From NCBI GenBank assembly GCA_023700825.1, contig JAMPYE010000037.1:1-15613 (forward strand): a DNA stretch of 15,613 nucleotides. Reading direction: 5' to 3'. Positions 1 through 7,914 of this stretch are shown here, piece after piece (positions within the stretch are counted from its first letter, which is position 1; every line of letters starts with the position of its first letter). A model generated the notes under the pieces. It was not told the DNA's origin. It saw nothing but the letters and a program-made list of their open reading frames with translations, and did no database searches. The stretch comes from Thermoanaerobaculia bacterium. GTDB lineage: Bacteria > Acidobacteriota > Thermoanaerobaculia > Gp7-AA8. Position numbers and translations under genes: made by a program.

Positions 1-1457
1 GTGATCGCTCGGCCGGGCTCGACCCTGCCGCGGCGCTCGCGCAGTCGATGGCTCCAGCCGACTGGCTGCTCCTGCCCTTGTCGCCTCTCGCTCCGGGGAG
101 CATCGCGCCGCCGATGACGTCGCAGCGATTCCTTCCTTCGGTCTTTGTCTCGCCGTTGCTCGCGCTGCTTCCTTTCTCGCTGCCGCTGTTGTGGCGTGGA
201 GGAAGTCTGCCGCGACGGGCCTGTGCCGCATGGCTCGCGCTCTTCGCGGCTTCCGCTTTCCTCGCTGCGGGAGCGTACCTGCCGCTCGCCCGCTGGTTCT
301 ATCTTTCGGCGGGACTCGCGGTGAATCGATACCCCGTGAAGTTCGCGCTCTTTGGTTTCATCGCTCTGGTGGCACTTGGCGCGATCTGCCTGGACCGGCT
401 GCTCTCGAACGGCAGCCGCGTTGCGCTGGCGGGAGCCGCCGCGGTTGCCGCCGCCGCCGCGCTTTCGATCGTTCTTGCGTCGTCGCGAGCTCCGTCGGCG
501 ACGCTGCTGCTGGCCGGCTGGGCCGTGGCAATCGTGATCGTCCTGGTCGCGCGGCCTCCGCGCCGCTGGGCGCTCGCCGTCGCGACGGTCGTCGTCTGCG
601 CCGACTCGATCTCCTCGTCGCGGTTCCTGCTCGTATCCGCGCCGCTCGCCGAGTCGGTTGCGCCGCTATCGTCCGCCCTGAGCAAGGAGCGGAAGGTGGC
701 ACGGCTCGAGCAGTTCGACCGCCTCCGCGATCGCGTCGCGATTCGCGCGAGCCGTGAGGCGTGGCTCGGCGGCTACCTGAATCTGCGAAACGACCAGTTC
801 GACGTGATGACCGCGGCACCGGTGGTCGACGCGCGCTATCTCCAGCTGGTCGGTTACGCGCTGGCCCAACCCCGGATCGACGTTCTCGACTTCCTCGGCG
901 TCGGCTACCTGTTCACCACGCGGGAGGTCCCGGGATCGGGCTATCGCAAGATTCTCGCCCGCGACGGAGTGAACGTCTACGAACGAAGTGCCGGCTTCCC
1001 GTCCGTGACCGCGTGGGAGCGCATCGTTCCCGAGCGCGACGCAGAAGCCGCCTACGCCAGCCTCTACAGCGAGACCTGGAGCGCGCGGGAGCAGATCGTC
1101 GTCACCGGCAACGCGCCGCCGCAGCTCTCCGATGCCGCGGGCGGGCCGGTCGGCGCCGCCCGGGTCGTCGATCTCGGGTGGCGCTCGCTCCATGCCGTAG
1201 TCGAGACGCCGCGCGGAGGTGTCGTGGCCGTGTCGCAGCGCGCCGCTCCGGGATGGAGCGTGAAGGTGGACGGCGTCGATGCCGAGCCTGTTCTCGTCAA
1301 CGGGCTCTTCCGCGGCGTGGTCGTTCCGCCCGGGAAACACGACGTCGAGTGGCGCTACTTTCCGCGTTCGTTCGCGCTCGGATTTCTGCTTTCGGTGACG
1401 GGGATCACGATCGCTGGTGTGCACTCGCTGCGCCGCAAAAATGCGCGTTTCGCTTAA
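1..1457 (+). CDS. YfhO-like polytopic membrane protein, 3' part
   Basis: The reading frame is open from the left edge (first full codon at base 3), so the N-terminus lies outside the window and the ATG at 48 is only the first internal Met. Numbering from that Met, about six hydrophobic segments fall between residues 30 and 190. A soluble stretch of about 250 residues follows, then a final membrane segment near 440-460 and a basic tail. Before that last helix comes a beta-rich block with the pattern APGWxVxVDG, then GLFRGVxxPxGKHxVEWRYxP. This pattern is typical of the C-terminal end of YfhO-family proteins (PF09586), as I remember the family. In Firmicutes, YfhO proteins act in glycosylation of cell-envelope polymers. 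In other phyla the substrate is unknown, so an envelope glycan role here is inference. It ends 88 bases before the next gene. Confidence 0.72.
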   Translation, partial: DRSAGLDPAAALAQSMAPADWLLLPLSPLAPGSIAPPMTSQRFLPSVFVSPLLALLPFSLPLLWRGGSLPRRACAAWLALFAASAFLAAGAYLPLARWFYLSAGLAVNRYPVKFALFGFIALVALGAICLDRLLSNGSRVALAGAAAVAAAAALSIVLASSRAPSATLLLAGWAVAIVIVLVARPPRRWALAVATVVVCADSISSSRFLLVSAPLAESVAPLSSALSKERKVARLEQFDRLRDRVAIRASREAWLGGYLNLRNDQFDVMTAAPVVDARYLQLVGYALAQPRIDVLDFLGVGYLFTTREVPGSGYRKILARDGVNVYERSAGFPSVTAWERIVPERDAEAAYASLYSETWSAREQIVVTGNAPPQLSDAAGGPVGAARVVDLGWRSLHAVVETPRGGVVAVSQRAAPGWSVKVDGVDAEPVLVNGLFRGVVVPPGKHDVEWRYFPRSFALGFLLSVTGITIAGVHSLRRKNARFA

Positions 1458-1506
1458 GTGCAGAAGGCGATAAATGTCAAGGGCTTCCCATGCGGCTCGC
1501 AGGTAG

Positions 1507-1512
1507 TAGAAT
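1507..1512 (+). promoter_or_regulatory. possible -10 element upstream of the Fis-like gene
   Basis: TAGAAT matches the sigma-70 -10 consensus at 5 of 6 positions and lies in the 88-base gap between the YfhO-like gene and the Fis-like gene. Transcription would begin near 1519, giving a leader of about 27 bases. No convincing -35 hexamer sits 16-18 bases upstream (CTTCCC at 1484-1489), so this is a weak call made from one hexamer and its location. Confidence 0.25.
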
Positions 1513-1545
1513 TCCCGCTCGCTTCACGATTGTACCGAGGGTTTC

Positions 1546-1860
1546 ATGTCCACTATCGATGATCGACTGAATCAGATCATTCGCGAGCTCATCTCGAGCG
1601 GCATCACACTGGAGCAGGCAGTCGAGGCGTTCGAAGCGAAGTACATCGTCGCCGCGATGAGGGAGAACAGGGGGAACGTGACGAAGGCGTCGGTCGTACT
1701 CGGCGTCCATCGCAACACGCTCCACAACAAACTCCGCAGCCAGGCGATGCTGAGCGGGTACGTCGCGACGATCCGTCCGCGCCGCCGCGCTTCCAAGCGC
1801 GGCGCAACGACGGCGTCCACCCGCGGACGCTCCGGCGGAAACGACGGCAGGAAGGACTGA
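1546..1860 (+). CDS. small Fis-type helix-turn-helix DNA-binding protein
   Basis: This 104-residue protein carries a Fis-type HTH around residues 38-65. The run RGNVTKASVVLGVHRNTLHNKL matches the pattern G-N-x-T-x-A-A-x-x-L-G-hydrophobic-x-R-x-T-L-x-x-K-L found in Fis and at the C-terminus of NtrC-type activators. An amphipathic N-terminal helical segment precedes it (residues 5-35, a probable dimerisation region). After residue 75 comes a very basic, low-complexity tail rich in Arg, Lys, Thr and Gly that probably adds nonspecific DNA contact. There is no AAA+ or receiver domain, so it is a stand-alone small regulator or nucleoid protein and not a truncated NtrC activator as far as the sequence shows. 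The ATG at 1546 has a purine-rich Shine-Dalgarno (CGAGGG, 1536-1541). It ends 41 bases before rnr, so co-transcription is plausible. Its targets are unknown. Confidence 0.8.
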   Translation: MSTIDDRLNQIIRELISSGITLEQAVEAFEAKYIVAAMRENRGNVTKASVVLGVHRNTLHNKLRSQAMLSGYVATIRPRRRASKRGATTASTRGRSGGNDGRKD

Positions 1861-1901
1861 CCCGCGCCGCTCCTCCATCGCGAGTCGCGGCGCGAACGCC
1901 G

Positions 1902-4124
1902 ATGACCGACCCGGTACAACAGATCAAGTCACTTCTCGCCCGCAGAGGCTCACGGGTGCTCTCTCCGTCCGATATCTTCAAGCGGCTGGCGGAAGATCAC
2001 GAAGGCGAGCCTCCCTTCACTGCGCTGGACGTCTCCAGGCGCCTCGAACAGATGGAGCGTGACGGCCTCGTCGTCGCGGTCCGGGGAAAGCACTACTCAC
2101 TCGTCGAGTACACGCCTTTCGTCGCGGGAGTCCTTCGCACCCGCTCGGACGGAAGCGCGACCGTGCGCCAGGGGGGCGACGCTCCCGACATCGCGATCTC
2201 GCGTAACGGGCTTCGTGGCGCCATGAACGGCGACTTCGTGCTCGCCCGTGCCGACCGCTCGTCCCTGCAGCGCAAGCGCGGGCGCGGCCGTGATCGCATC
2301 GAAGGCGAAGTGGTGCGCATTCTCCGGCGCGAGCACCAGCTCGTCGTCGGGCGATTCCACGCGGCCGAGCGGCCGTTCGTCAGGCCGTTCGACGTCAGGC
2401 TCGACACCGACATCGAGATCGACGTCGACGGCGGCGTTCCTGCGCGCGACGGCGAGATGGTCAACGTCGAGATCACCCGTTACGGAGATCGTCGCGCCGG
2501 GCCGGCCGGTCGCATCATCGAGACCCTCGGCATGCTCGGCGAGCCGGGCGTCGACATCGAGGTCGTGCTGCGCAAGCACCATATCCCGCACGCCTTTCCC
2601 GACGACGTCACCGACGCCGCGGAGGAAATCCCGCTCGACGTTCTTGCCGACGAAATCGATCGCCGCACCGACCTTCGGGAGAGGGTGATCATCACGATCG
2701 ACGGCGAGACGGCGAAGGACTTCGACGACGCCGTCGAGGTCACGCGCTTGAAGAACGGCAACTTCGAGCTCGGCGTGCATATCGCCGACGTCGCGCACTA
2801 CGTCCCCGAAGGCTCTCCGATCGACCGCGAGGCCTTCGAGCGCGGCACCTCGGTCTACTTCCCGGGCCGCGCAGTCCCGATGCTGCCCGAGCGGCTCTCG
2901 AACGGAATCTGCTCGCTCAACCCGCGCGTCGACCGCCTAACCGTTTCGGTCTTCATGGAGATCGATCCGAAGGGACGGTTCGTCGACCAGAAGCTCTTCC
3001 GCTCCGTGATCCGGACGCGGGAGCGGATGACCTACACGGACGTGAACGCGCTCCTCACGGGCGAGGCCGAGCCCTCGGCGCTCGCGGCGTTGCGTACCCG
3101 ATACGCGCCGATCCTCGACGAGCTCGGGAGGATGCGCGAGCTGTTCGAGATCCTGAACGCGCGACGTAACGCGCGCGGATCCATCGATTTCGATCTTCCG
3201 CAGAGCGAGGTGCTGCTCACCGAGGCCGGCGACATCGAGACGATCCAGGCGAGCGAGCGCAACGTCGCGCACCGCCTCATCGAGGAGTTCATGCTCTCCG
3301 CGAACGAGGTCGTCGCCCGCACGCTGATCTTCGCCGGACAGCCCGGGATGTATCGCGTTCACCCGCCGCCCGACGAGACGAGGATGCACGACCTCAAAGA
3401 GCTCGTCGCGGAGTTCGGCCTCAAGTTCAAGGGCGATCCGGAACAGCTGCGCCCCGCCGACCTGCAGCGGCTGCTCGACGACGCGAAGGGCCGTCCCGAG
3501 GAGCGCTTCATCAACGAGCTGATCCTGCGCTCGATGACCCGCGCGATCTACTCCGAGGAGAACACGGGGCACTTCGCGCTGGCACTCGAGAACTACTGCC
3601 ACTTCACGTCGCCGATCCGGCGCTATCCCGACCTCGTGGTTCATCGCCGGCTGACGGCGCTGCTCGAGCAGGGGCCGATGCTGGGCGAGCGCCTCGAGCG
3701 GGCCTCGGCCGCCGACCCGCTCGTCGCCCGCCAGGCAAGCGAGCGCGAGAGGCGCGCCGAAGAAGCCGAGCGCGAAGTTCTCGAGTGGAAGAAGGTCATC
3801 TTCATGCGCGACAAGGTCGGCAACGTCTACACGGGACGTGTGACCGGCGTGCTGCCGTTCGGCCTCTTCGTGGAGCTCGACGCCTTCTTCGTGCAGGGCC
3901 TGGTTCCCGTCGCGTCGATCGGCGGCGACTACTGGCTGTTCGCCGAGCGCGAGCATCGCCTGCGGGGCGAGTCGAGCGGACGCGAGCTCCGGCTCGGAGA
4001 CACGGTCTCCGTGCAGGTCAGGAGCGTCGACGAGGACCGCCGGCAGATCGAGTTCCGGCTCGTGGAAGCGGGCGGCGTCGAGGTCGAGAGCCGGCGCAGC
4101 AGAGCTCCGCGAGGACGGCGCTGA
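1902..4124 (+). CDS. rnr: ribonuclease R (3'-5' exoribonuclease, RNase II/RNB family)
   Basis: This 740-residue protein has the standard RNase R order: a winged-helix region (about residues 5-62), cold-shock/OB domains (about 65-240), the RNB catalytic domain (about 255-580) and an S1 RNA-binding domain (about 640-725). A short Arg-rich tail follows. RNase R degrades structured RNA processively from the 3' end in the cytoplasm and takes part in rRNA and tmRNA-linked quality control. The four metal-binding aspartates equivalent to E. coli D272, D278, D280 and D281 are all present in TIDGETAKDFDD, as D267, D273, D275 and D276. The HFTSPIRRYPDL signature is at 567-578. Helicase-type activity of the winged helix and OB domains is known for the family but is not demonstrated here. 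No strong Shine-Dalgarno precedes the ATG, and no nearby in-frame alternative start was seen. The next gene starts 7 bases after the stop. Confidence 0.96.
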   Translation: MTDPVQQIKSLLARRGSRVLSPSDIFKRLAEDHEGEPPFTALDVSRRLEQMERDGLVVAVRGKHYSLVEYTPFVAGVLRTRSDGSATVRQGGDAPDIAISRNGLRGAMNGDFVLARADRSSLQRKRGRGRDRIEGEVVRILRREHQLVVGRFHAAERPFVRPFDVRLDTDIEIDVDGGVPARDGEMVNVEITRYGDRRAGPAGRIIETLGMLGEPGVDIEVVLRKHHIPHAFPDDVTDAAEEIPLDVLADEIDRRTDLRERVIITIDGETAKDFDDAVEVTRLKNGNFELGVHIADVAHYVPEGSPIDREAFERGTSVYFPGRAVPMLPERLSNGICSLNPRVDRLTVSVFMEIDPKGRFVDQKLFRSVIRTRERMTYTDVNALLTGEAEPSALAALRTRYAPILDELGRMRELFEILNARRNARGSIDFDLPQSEVLLTEAGDIETIQASERNVAHRLIEEFMLSANEVVARTLIFAGQPGMYRVHPPPDETRMHDLKELVAEFGLKFKGDPEQLRPADLQRLLDDAKGRPEERFINELILRSMTRAIYSEENTGHFALALENYCHFTSPIRRYPDLVVHRRLTALLEQGPMLGERLERASAADPLVARQASERERRAEEAEREVLEWKKVIFMRDKVGNVYTGRVTGVLPFGLFVELDAFFVQGLVPVASIGGDYWLFAEREHRLRGESSGRELRLGDTVSVQVRSVDEDRRQIEFRLVEAGGVEVESRRSRAPRGRR

Positions 4125-4131
4125 GGCTCCG

Positions 4132-5241
4132 GTGAGGACGCCCCAACACGAGCCCCGCGGGCGCCTGGCGAAGGCGCTCGCCGCGCGCGACGAGGCGGTC
4201 CGGCAACTCCACACCGCGCACGAGGCGCTCGACGATCCGTCCCGCCGCGCGATCGACGAGGCGATGGGACGCGTTTTCGATGGATGCGTCGACGCGTTTC
4301 GCAACGCCTGGCTCGAGAGCTCGCGCGTCGCCGCCGCCCTGGAGATCGCGCGCACGCTCGCCCTGCGGCTCAGTCTCGTCCATAACTACACCGTCGATCC
4401 GACGGCGGACCTGCGGGCGCTTGCATCGAGGCTTCTCGCGCTGCTCGACGCGGCCGCGGGGGAGAAGAAGCTGGGAGCGGCCGAGTCGGAGGCTGCCTAC
4501 CTCCGCGGCGTCCTGCTGCTGCACGCCGGAGATCGCGAGCAGGCGCTCGCCGCATTCGACGTCGCGCTCCAGCTCGCCACGCCGGAGACCTCGGAGAGCG
4601 TCGACTACGGCTCGTGCCTCTTCATCGCACAGATCGCACACGAAGAGGGTGACTGGCGCGACTCGATCCGCTTCGCCGAGCGCGCGGCGAAGCTCGCGTC
4701 GAGCACGAACCTGGTGGCGCAGGCGCTTTCGGTCGTCGCGGTCAGCCGGCACGCGCGCGGCGATCGCCTTCGCGCGCTCCGAAAGTTCGAGGACGCGCTG
4801 CGCTACTTCGATCGCGCCGAGCCGCTCTTCAATCCCTACTTCTATCGCAATACGATCCTGTTCTGCGGGATCGTCTCGTTCGACATGGGTGACCTTCCCG
4901 CCGCGGAGAGTTTTTTCCGCCGCGCGCTCGAGGTGACCTCGGCCGACTCGCACGACGCCTTCGACGCCTACGCCCGCCTCGGTCGCGTGTTGCTGCTCCA
5001 GGGGCGCAGGGCGGAGGCCGCCGACGCGCTCGAGAAGGCGCTCGCGACCTATCACTTCGCCGAGAGCGAGCCGGTCGTCGACGTGCTCTTCGAGCTCGGA
5101 GCCCTGCACGCCTCGCTCGGCAACGGACCGCGGGCGCGCGCCCTTCTGCAGCGCGTCGTCACCTCGGAAATCGCGCATCCCGGGAAAGCGGAGGCGTCGC
5201 GCATCCTGCGCGATTCCGCGGGCGCGCCTTCGATCGGCTAG
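4132..5241 (+). CDS. tetratricopeptide-repeat protein of unknown function
   Basis: This 369-residue protein is made of helical repeats, and I recognise no catalytic domain. From about residue 120 to 355 there are at least five TPR-like pairs, recognisable by G-D-x-x-x-A-hydrophobic turns followed by A-hydrophobic-x-x-hydrophobic segments (for example GDREQALAAFDVAL, GDWRDSIRFAERA, GDLPAAESFFRRAL, GRRAEAADALEKAL). Residues 1-115 are also helical and Ala/Arg/Glu-rich. No signal peptide is visible, so it is probably cytoplasmic. The GTG start at 4132 lies 7 bases after the rnr stop with a GAGG at 4123-4126, which supports translational linkage to rnr. The first in-frame ATG (4264) would discard a good coding stretch. 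Its position between rnr and pth hints at an adaptor role in RNA or translation turnover, but that is inference only. Confidence 0.75.
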   Translation: MRTPQHEPRGRLAKALAARDEAVRQLHTAHEALDDPSRRAIDEAMGRVFDGCVDAFRNAWLESSRVAAALEIARTLALRLSLVHNYTVDPTADLRALASRLLALLDAAAGEKKLGAAESEAAYLRGVLLLHAGDREQALAAFDVALQLATPETSESVDYGSCLFIAQIAHEEGDWRDSIRFAERAAKLASSTNLVAQALSVVAVSRHARGDRLRALRKFEDALRYFDRAEPLFNPYFYRNTILFCGIVSFDMGDLPAAESFFRRALEVTSADSHDAFDAYARLGRVLLLQGRRAEAADALEKALATYHFAESEPVVDVLFELGALHASLGNGPRARALLQRVVTSEIAHPGKAEASRILRDSAGAPSIG

Positions 5242-5244
5242 ACT

Positions 5245-5248
5245 GAGG
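5245..5248 (+). promoter_or_regulatory. Shine-Dalgarno of pth
   Basis: GAGG, six bases before the ATG at 5255, fixes the start of peptidyl-tRNA hydrolase. The TAG stop of the upstream TPR gene (5239-5241) lies just ahead and is also the start of a TAGACT hexamer that could act as a weak -10. Confidence 0.5.
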
Positions 5249-5254
5249 CACGCA

Positions 5255-5848
5255 ATGAAACTCATCGTCGGCCTGGGGAATCCGGGCGGCCGTTACGAAC
5301 GGACCCGCCACAACGCCGGCTTCATGGTCGTCGATGCGTTCGCGCGCAAGTTTCGGATCGAGATCGACCGCCACGAGCGCGACGCGTACGTGGGAAAGGG
5401 GCAGATCGCCGGCCGAACCGTCATGGTCGCCAAACCGCAGACGTTCATGAACCTCTCCGGCAGCGCCGTGTCGAAGCTCGTGAGCGCTCACCTCGAGTCG
5501 CTCGACGACCTCGTCGTCGTCTACGACGACATCGACCTTCCTGTAGGCAGGCTGCGCATCCGCCAGGGCGGGTCGGCGGGAACGCACAACGGCATGAAGT
5601 CGATCGTCGCCTCGCTCGCGAGCGAGAAGTTCGCGCGCGTGCGGGTCGGAGTCAAAGGCGAGGACTACGCGACCGCTCGCGACCTCGCCGACTACGTGCT
5701 CGACGACTTCCCGCCCGAGGACGAGCCGAAGGTGGAGGGCGCGATCGCGAGGGCCGTCGACGCGCTCGCCGTGATCACTCGCGGCGACCTCGCGCGCGCC
5801 ATGAACCAGTTCAACAAGGACCCCGTCGAGGAGGAACCGAAACCGTGA
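5255..5848 (+). CDS. pth: peptidyl-tRNA hydrolase (bacterial Pth)
   Basis: This 197-residue protein is of normal length for Pth. The enzyme cleaves the ester bond of peptidyl-tRNAs that drop off stalled ribosomes, recycling the tRNA. The family signatures are complete. The N-terminal VGLGNPG-x-x-Y-x-x-T-R-H-N motif includes N9 and the catalytic H19. The PQTFMNLSG motif has N66, the VYDDIDLP motif has D91, and GTHNGMKS has N112. These correspond to E. coli N10, H20, N68, D93 and N114. The C-terminus is acidic. A Shine-Dalgarno GAGG lies at 5245-5248. The gene follows the TPR gene by 13 bases and overlaps the next gene by four bases (GTGA at 5845-5848). The usual neighbour in many bacteria is ribosomal protein L25 (rplY). 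Here it is replaced by rnr and a TPR gene, so the theme of translation and RNA quality control is kept. Confidence 0.97.
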   Translation: MKLIVGLGNPGGRYERTRHNAGFMVVDAFARKFRIEIDRHERDAYVGKGQIAGRTVMVAKPQTFMNLSGSAVSKLVSAHLESLDDLVVVYDDIDLPVGRLRIRQGGSAGTHNGMKSIVASLASEKFARVRVGVKGEDYATARDLADYVLDDFPPEDEPKVEGAIARAVDALAVITRGDLARAMNQFNKDPVEEEPKP

Positions 5849-7437
5849 CCACGAGACCGACGACACTCGGCGAGCTCCGCAGTTCCGGCATCGCCGCGCG
5901 ATCGGTGAAGGACGAGCTGCGCGGGAACCTCGTGAAGCGCCTCGCCGCGAGACAACCGGTCTTCCCCGGAATCCTCGGCTACGAAAGCACGGTCATCCCC
6001 GCGCTGCAGAACGCGATTCTCGCGAAGCACGACATCATTCTCCTGGGACTGCGCGGGCAGGCGAAGACCCGGCTGCTGCGCGCGCTCGTCCAGCTGCTCG
6101 ACGAGGAGATCCCCGTCGTCGAAGGGTGCGAGATCAACGACTCGCCGCTCGATCCCGCCTGCCGGCGCTGCCAGCGCATGGTCGAAGAGCGGGGAGAGCA
6201 CCTGCCCGTCGCCTGGTTGCCGCGCGCGGATCGCTACCGCGAGAAGCTTGCGACTCCCGACGTCACGGTCGCCGACCTGATCGGCGACATCGATCCGATC
6301 AAGGCGGCGAACAAGCGGCTGACGTATGCGGACGAGGAAGTCATCCATTTCGGCATCATTCCACGCACGAACCGCGGGATATTCGCAGTGAACGAGCTGC
6401 CCGACCTCGCTCCACGCATCCAGGTGTCGCTGCTCAACATCCTCGAGGAGCGCGACCTGCAGATCCGGGGCTTTCCCGTGCGCATCCCGCTCGACGTCGT
6501 CCTCGTTTTCAGCGCGAACCCGGAAGACTACACGAGCCGCGGCAACATCATCACGCCGCTGAAGGACCGCATCGACTCGCAGATCCTGACGCACTACCCG
6601 AAGACGACCGACATCGCGCGGGAGATCACGCGGCAGGAAGCATGGACCGAGCGGGGAGGCGAAGAGGTGCGAATCGTGATTCCGGAGCAGGTGAGAGAGC
6701 TCATCGAGCAGATCGCCTTTTCCGCGCGCGACTCGGAGCTTGTCGACCAGTCGTCGGGCGTCTCCGCCCGCATGCCGATTTCCGCGCTCGAGATCCTGCA
6801 CTCGAACCAGGAACGTCGCGCGATCACGACAGGAGACCGCGAGGTCTATCCGCGACTCGCTGACCTGGCGATGGTTCTCCCCGCGATCACCGGCAAGGTC
6901 GAGATGGTCTACGAGGGCGAGCAGCAGGGAGCGGAAGTCGTCGCCCGCAAACTCGTCGGCGAGGCGGTCACGAAGCTCTTCGAGAAGACGTTTCCTCCGG
7001 TGGAGCGCGCCGGCCGCGGAGTCACGGCCGAGCGCGATCGCGAGCGCCGCGGTTATGGAGAGATCGACCCGGAAATGCGCGACGAAGGGCCGGTCCGCAG
7101 GCGCAAGGGAAGGCGCGACGAGGAACCGGAGGCGCCGCGAGGCAAGGGCGACCCCGACTACGACGCGATCGTCGCCTGGTTCATGGGGGGCAACAAGATC
7201 ACCCTCTCCGACGAGCAGCCGTTCGACGACTACTTCCGGGAGCTCAACCGGGTTCCGAAGCTCGCCGAGGTGGCGCGGAGGCACGCGAAGCCGGCGTCGG
7301 ACGCGGAGCTGGCGTTCGCGATGGAACTGGTCCTCGAGGCGCTGCACCAGGCTCTGCGGCTCAGCCGGGAGGACCTGGACTCGACGATTACCTTCTCGGA
7401 ACTGATGAAGTTCAATATTCTGCGTACAATCAGGTAG
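5845..7437 (+). CDS. ChlI/MoxR-like AAA+ ATPase
   Basis: This 530-residue AAA+ protein is of the magnesium-chelatase ChlI/MoxR type. Walker A is GLRGQAKT at residues 68-75, a GxxGxxKT variant with Ala (A73) where Gly is usual. The Walker B equivalent is IFAVNELPDL with N183-E184, so Asn replaces the usual Asp while Glu is kept. Sensor 1 is in SANPEDY (N225), and the arginine-finger region is PLKDR (R242). From memory, the NELPDL and ANPEDY forms are typical of a subfamily paired with vWA proteins (for example the Rv0958 type in mycobacteria), so it is not bchI of chlorophyll synthesis. Three cysteines (C95, C106, C109) could bind metal. After about residue 385 comes a charged, probably disordered linker, then a helical C-terminal domain (about 430-530). 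The GTG start overlaps the pth stop (GTGA). A role as a chaperone-like ATPase working with the vWA protein at 7915 is inference from known pairs. Confidence 0.88.
   Translation: MTTRPTTLGELRSSGIAARSVKDELRGNLVKRLAARQPVFPGILGYESTVIPALQNAILAKHDIILLGLRGQAKTRLLRALVQLLDEEIPVVEGCEINDSPLDPACRRCQRMVEERGEHLPVAWLPRADRYREKLATPDVTVADLIGDIDPIKAANKRLTYADEEVIHFGIIPRTNRGIFAVNELPDLAPRIQVSLLNILEERDLQIRGFPVRIPLDVVLVFSANPEDYTSRGNIITPLKDRIDSQILTHYPKTTDIAREITRQEAWTERGGEEVRIVIPEQVRELIEQIAFSARDSELVDQSSGVSARMPISALEILHSNQERRAITTGDREVYPRLADLAMVLPAITGKVEMVYEGEQQGAEVVARKLVGEAVTKLFEKTFPPVERAGRGVTAERDRERRGYGEIDPEMRDEGPVRRRKGRRDEEPEAPRGKGDPDYDAIVAWFMGGNKITLSDEQPFDDYFRELNRVPKLAEVARRHAKPASDAELAFAMELVLEALHQALRLSREDLDSTITFSELMKFNILRTIR
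7425..7430 (+). promoter_or_regulatory. possible -10 element directly before the RHH-TPR gene
   Basis: TACAAT matches the -10 consensus at 5 of 6 positions. It lies in the last codons of the AAA+ gene, nine bases before the ATG at 7440. A transcript from here would start near 7437 and have almost no leader. The -35 region is poor, so the call rests on the hexamer and on a similar arrangement before serS. Confidence 0.25.
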
Positions 7438-7439
7438 AC

Positions 7440-7853
7440 ATGGCGAAGCTGACGATCGAGATCGACCCCTCGCTGCAGAAGCAGATCGACCGCATCGTGC
7501 GCGACGGCTGGTACGCGGACGCCTCCGCGCTCGCGGTCGAGGCGGTCCGCCAGTACGCGGAGGCGAAGAGCCATCTCGGCGACTCGCCGCCGCTGCTGCA
7601 TCGCTTCGCGGCCGACGCGCTGAACGCGTCGAAGCCGGAAACCGCGTTGAAGTTCGTCTCGCGCGGGATCACGCTCCTCGCGTCCCAGGAGATCGCGGAT
7701 CTCGTCCTCTTCCAGAAGATGGTGGAGCTGAAGGTCCAGATCCTGCTGGTTCTCGACCGCGCGGAGGACGCGATCATCACGCTCGAAGCGGCGAAGGACA
7801 AGCTGCCGAACAACCCGACGATCGACGGCTGGCTCAGGAAACTGAAGAAGTAG
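7440..7853 (+). CDS. small protein: ribbon-helix-helix-like N-terminus plus TPR-like helices
   Basis: This 137-residue protein starts with a CopG/ParD-like ribbon-helix-helix pattern at residues 1-42. A beta strand KLTIEID is followed by a helix and the turn RDGWYADASALAVEAVRQY, which resembles the G-x-Y-x-S-x-S-E-x-hydrophobic-R-x-A segment of ParD antitoxins. The remainder (about 50-137) is helical with TPR-like spacing, including LDRAEDAIITLEAAKDKLPNNP. No toxin gene of the RelE/ParE type lies next to it, so an antitoxin role is not supported. It starts two bases after the AAA+ stop and ends 61 bases before the vWA gene, which suggests that it is a part of that module, as an adaptor or a DNA-binding autoregulator. 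It could also simply be a helical scaffold protein with a chance RHH-like start. A weak AGG at 7432-7434 is the only Shine-Dalgarno candidate. Confidence 0.7.
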   Translation: MAKLTIEIDPSLQKQIDRIVRDGWYADASALAVEAVRQYAEAKSHLGDSPPLLHRFAADALNASKPETALKFVSRGITLLASQEIADLVLFQKMVELKVQILLVLDRAEDAIITLEAAKDKLPNNPTIDGWLRKLKK

Positions 7854-7914
7854 CCTGCGCGGTCCCGTCGTAACGCAATTGCAGCTGACCCTCGCTCGTT
7901 TCGAATCGTCAGTC

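Noticed and set aside
2700..2729. Apparent loss of a catalytic aspartate in RNase R (T270 where E. coli has Asp in GEDARDFDD)
   Set aside because: The catalytic residue is the Asp of TID (D267), which is present with D273, D275 and D276. The Asp in GED is not one of the four metal ligands.
2937..4355. Long minus-strand open frames (also 5692-7347, 7909-9006, 8976-10400 and 9718-11523)
   Set aside because: They are antisense shadows typical of G+C-rich coding DNA. Their products are Arg/Asp/Glu/Leu-rich with no domain, and well-recognised genes lie opposite.
5845..7437. Magnesium chelatase subunit for (bacterio)chlorophyll synthesis
   Set aside because: No other pigment-synthesis genes are present, and the NELPDL-type Walker B fits the vWA-paired subfamily of unknown role better.
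7440..7853. Antitoxin of a toxin-antitoxin pair
   Set aside because: Only the N-terminus is RHH-like. There is no adjacent small toxin gene, and the tail is TPR-like.
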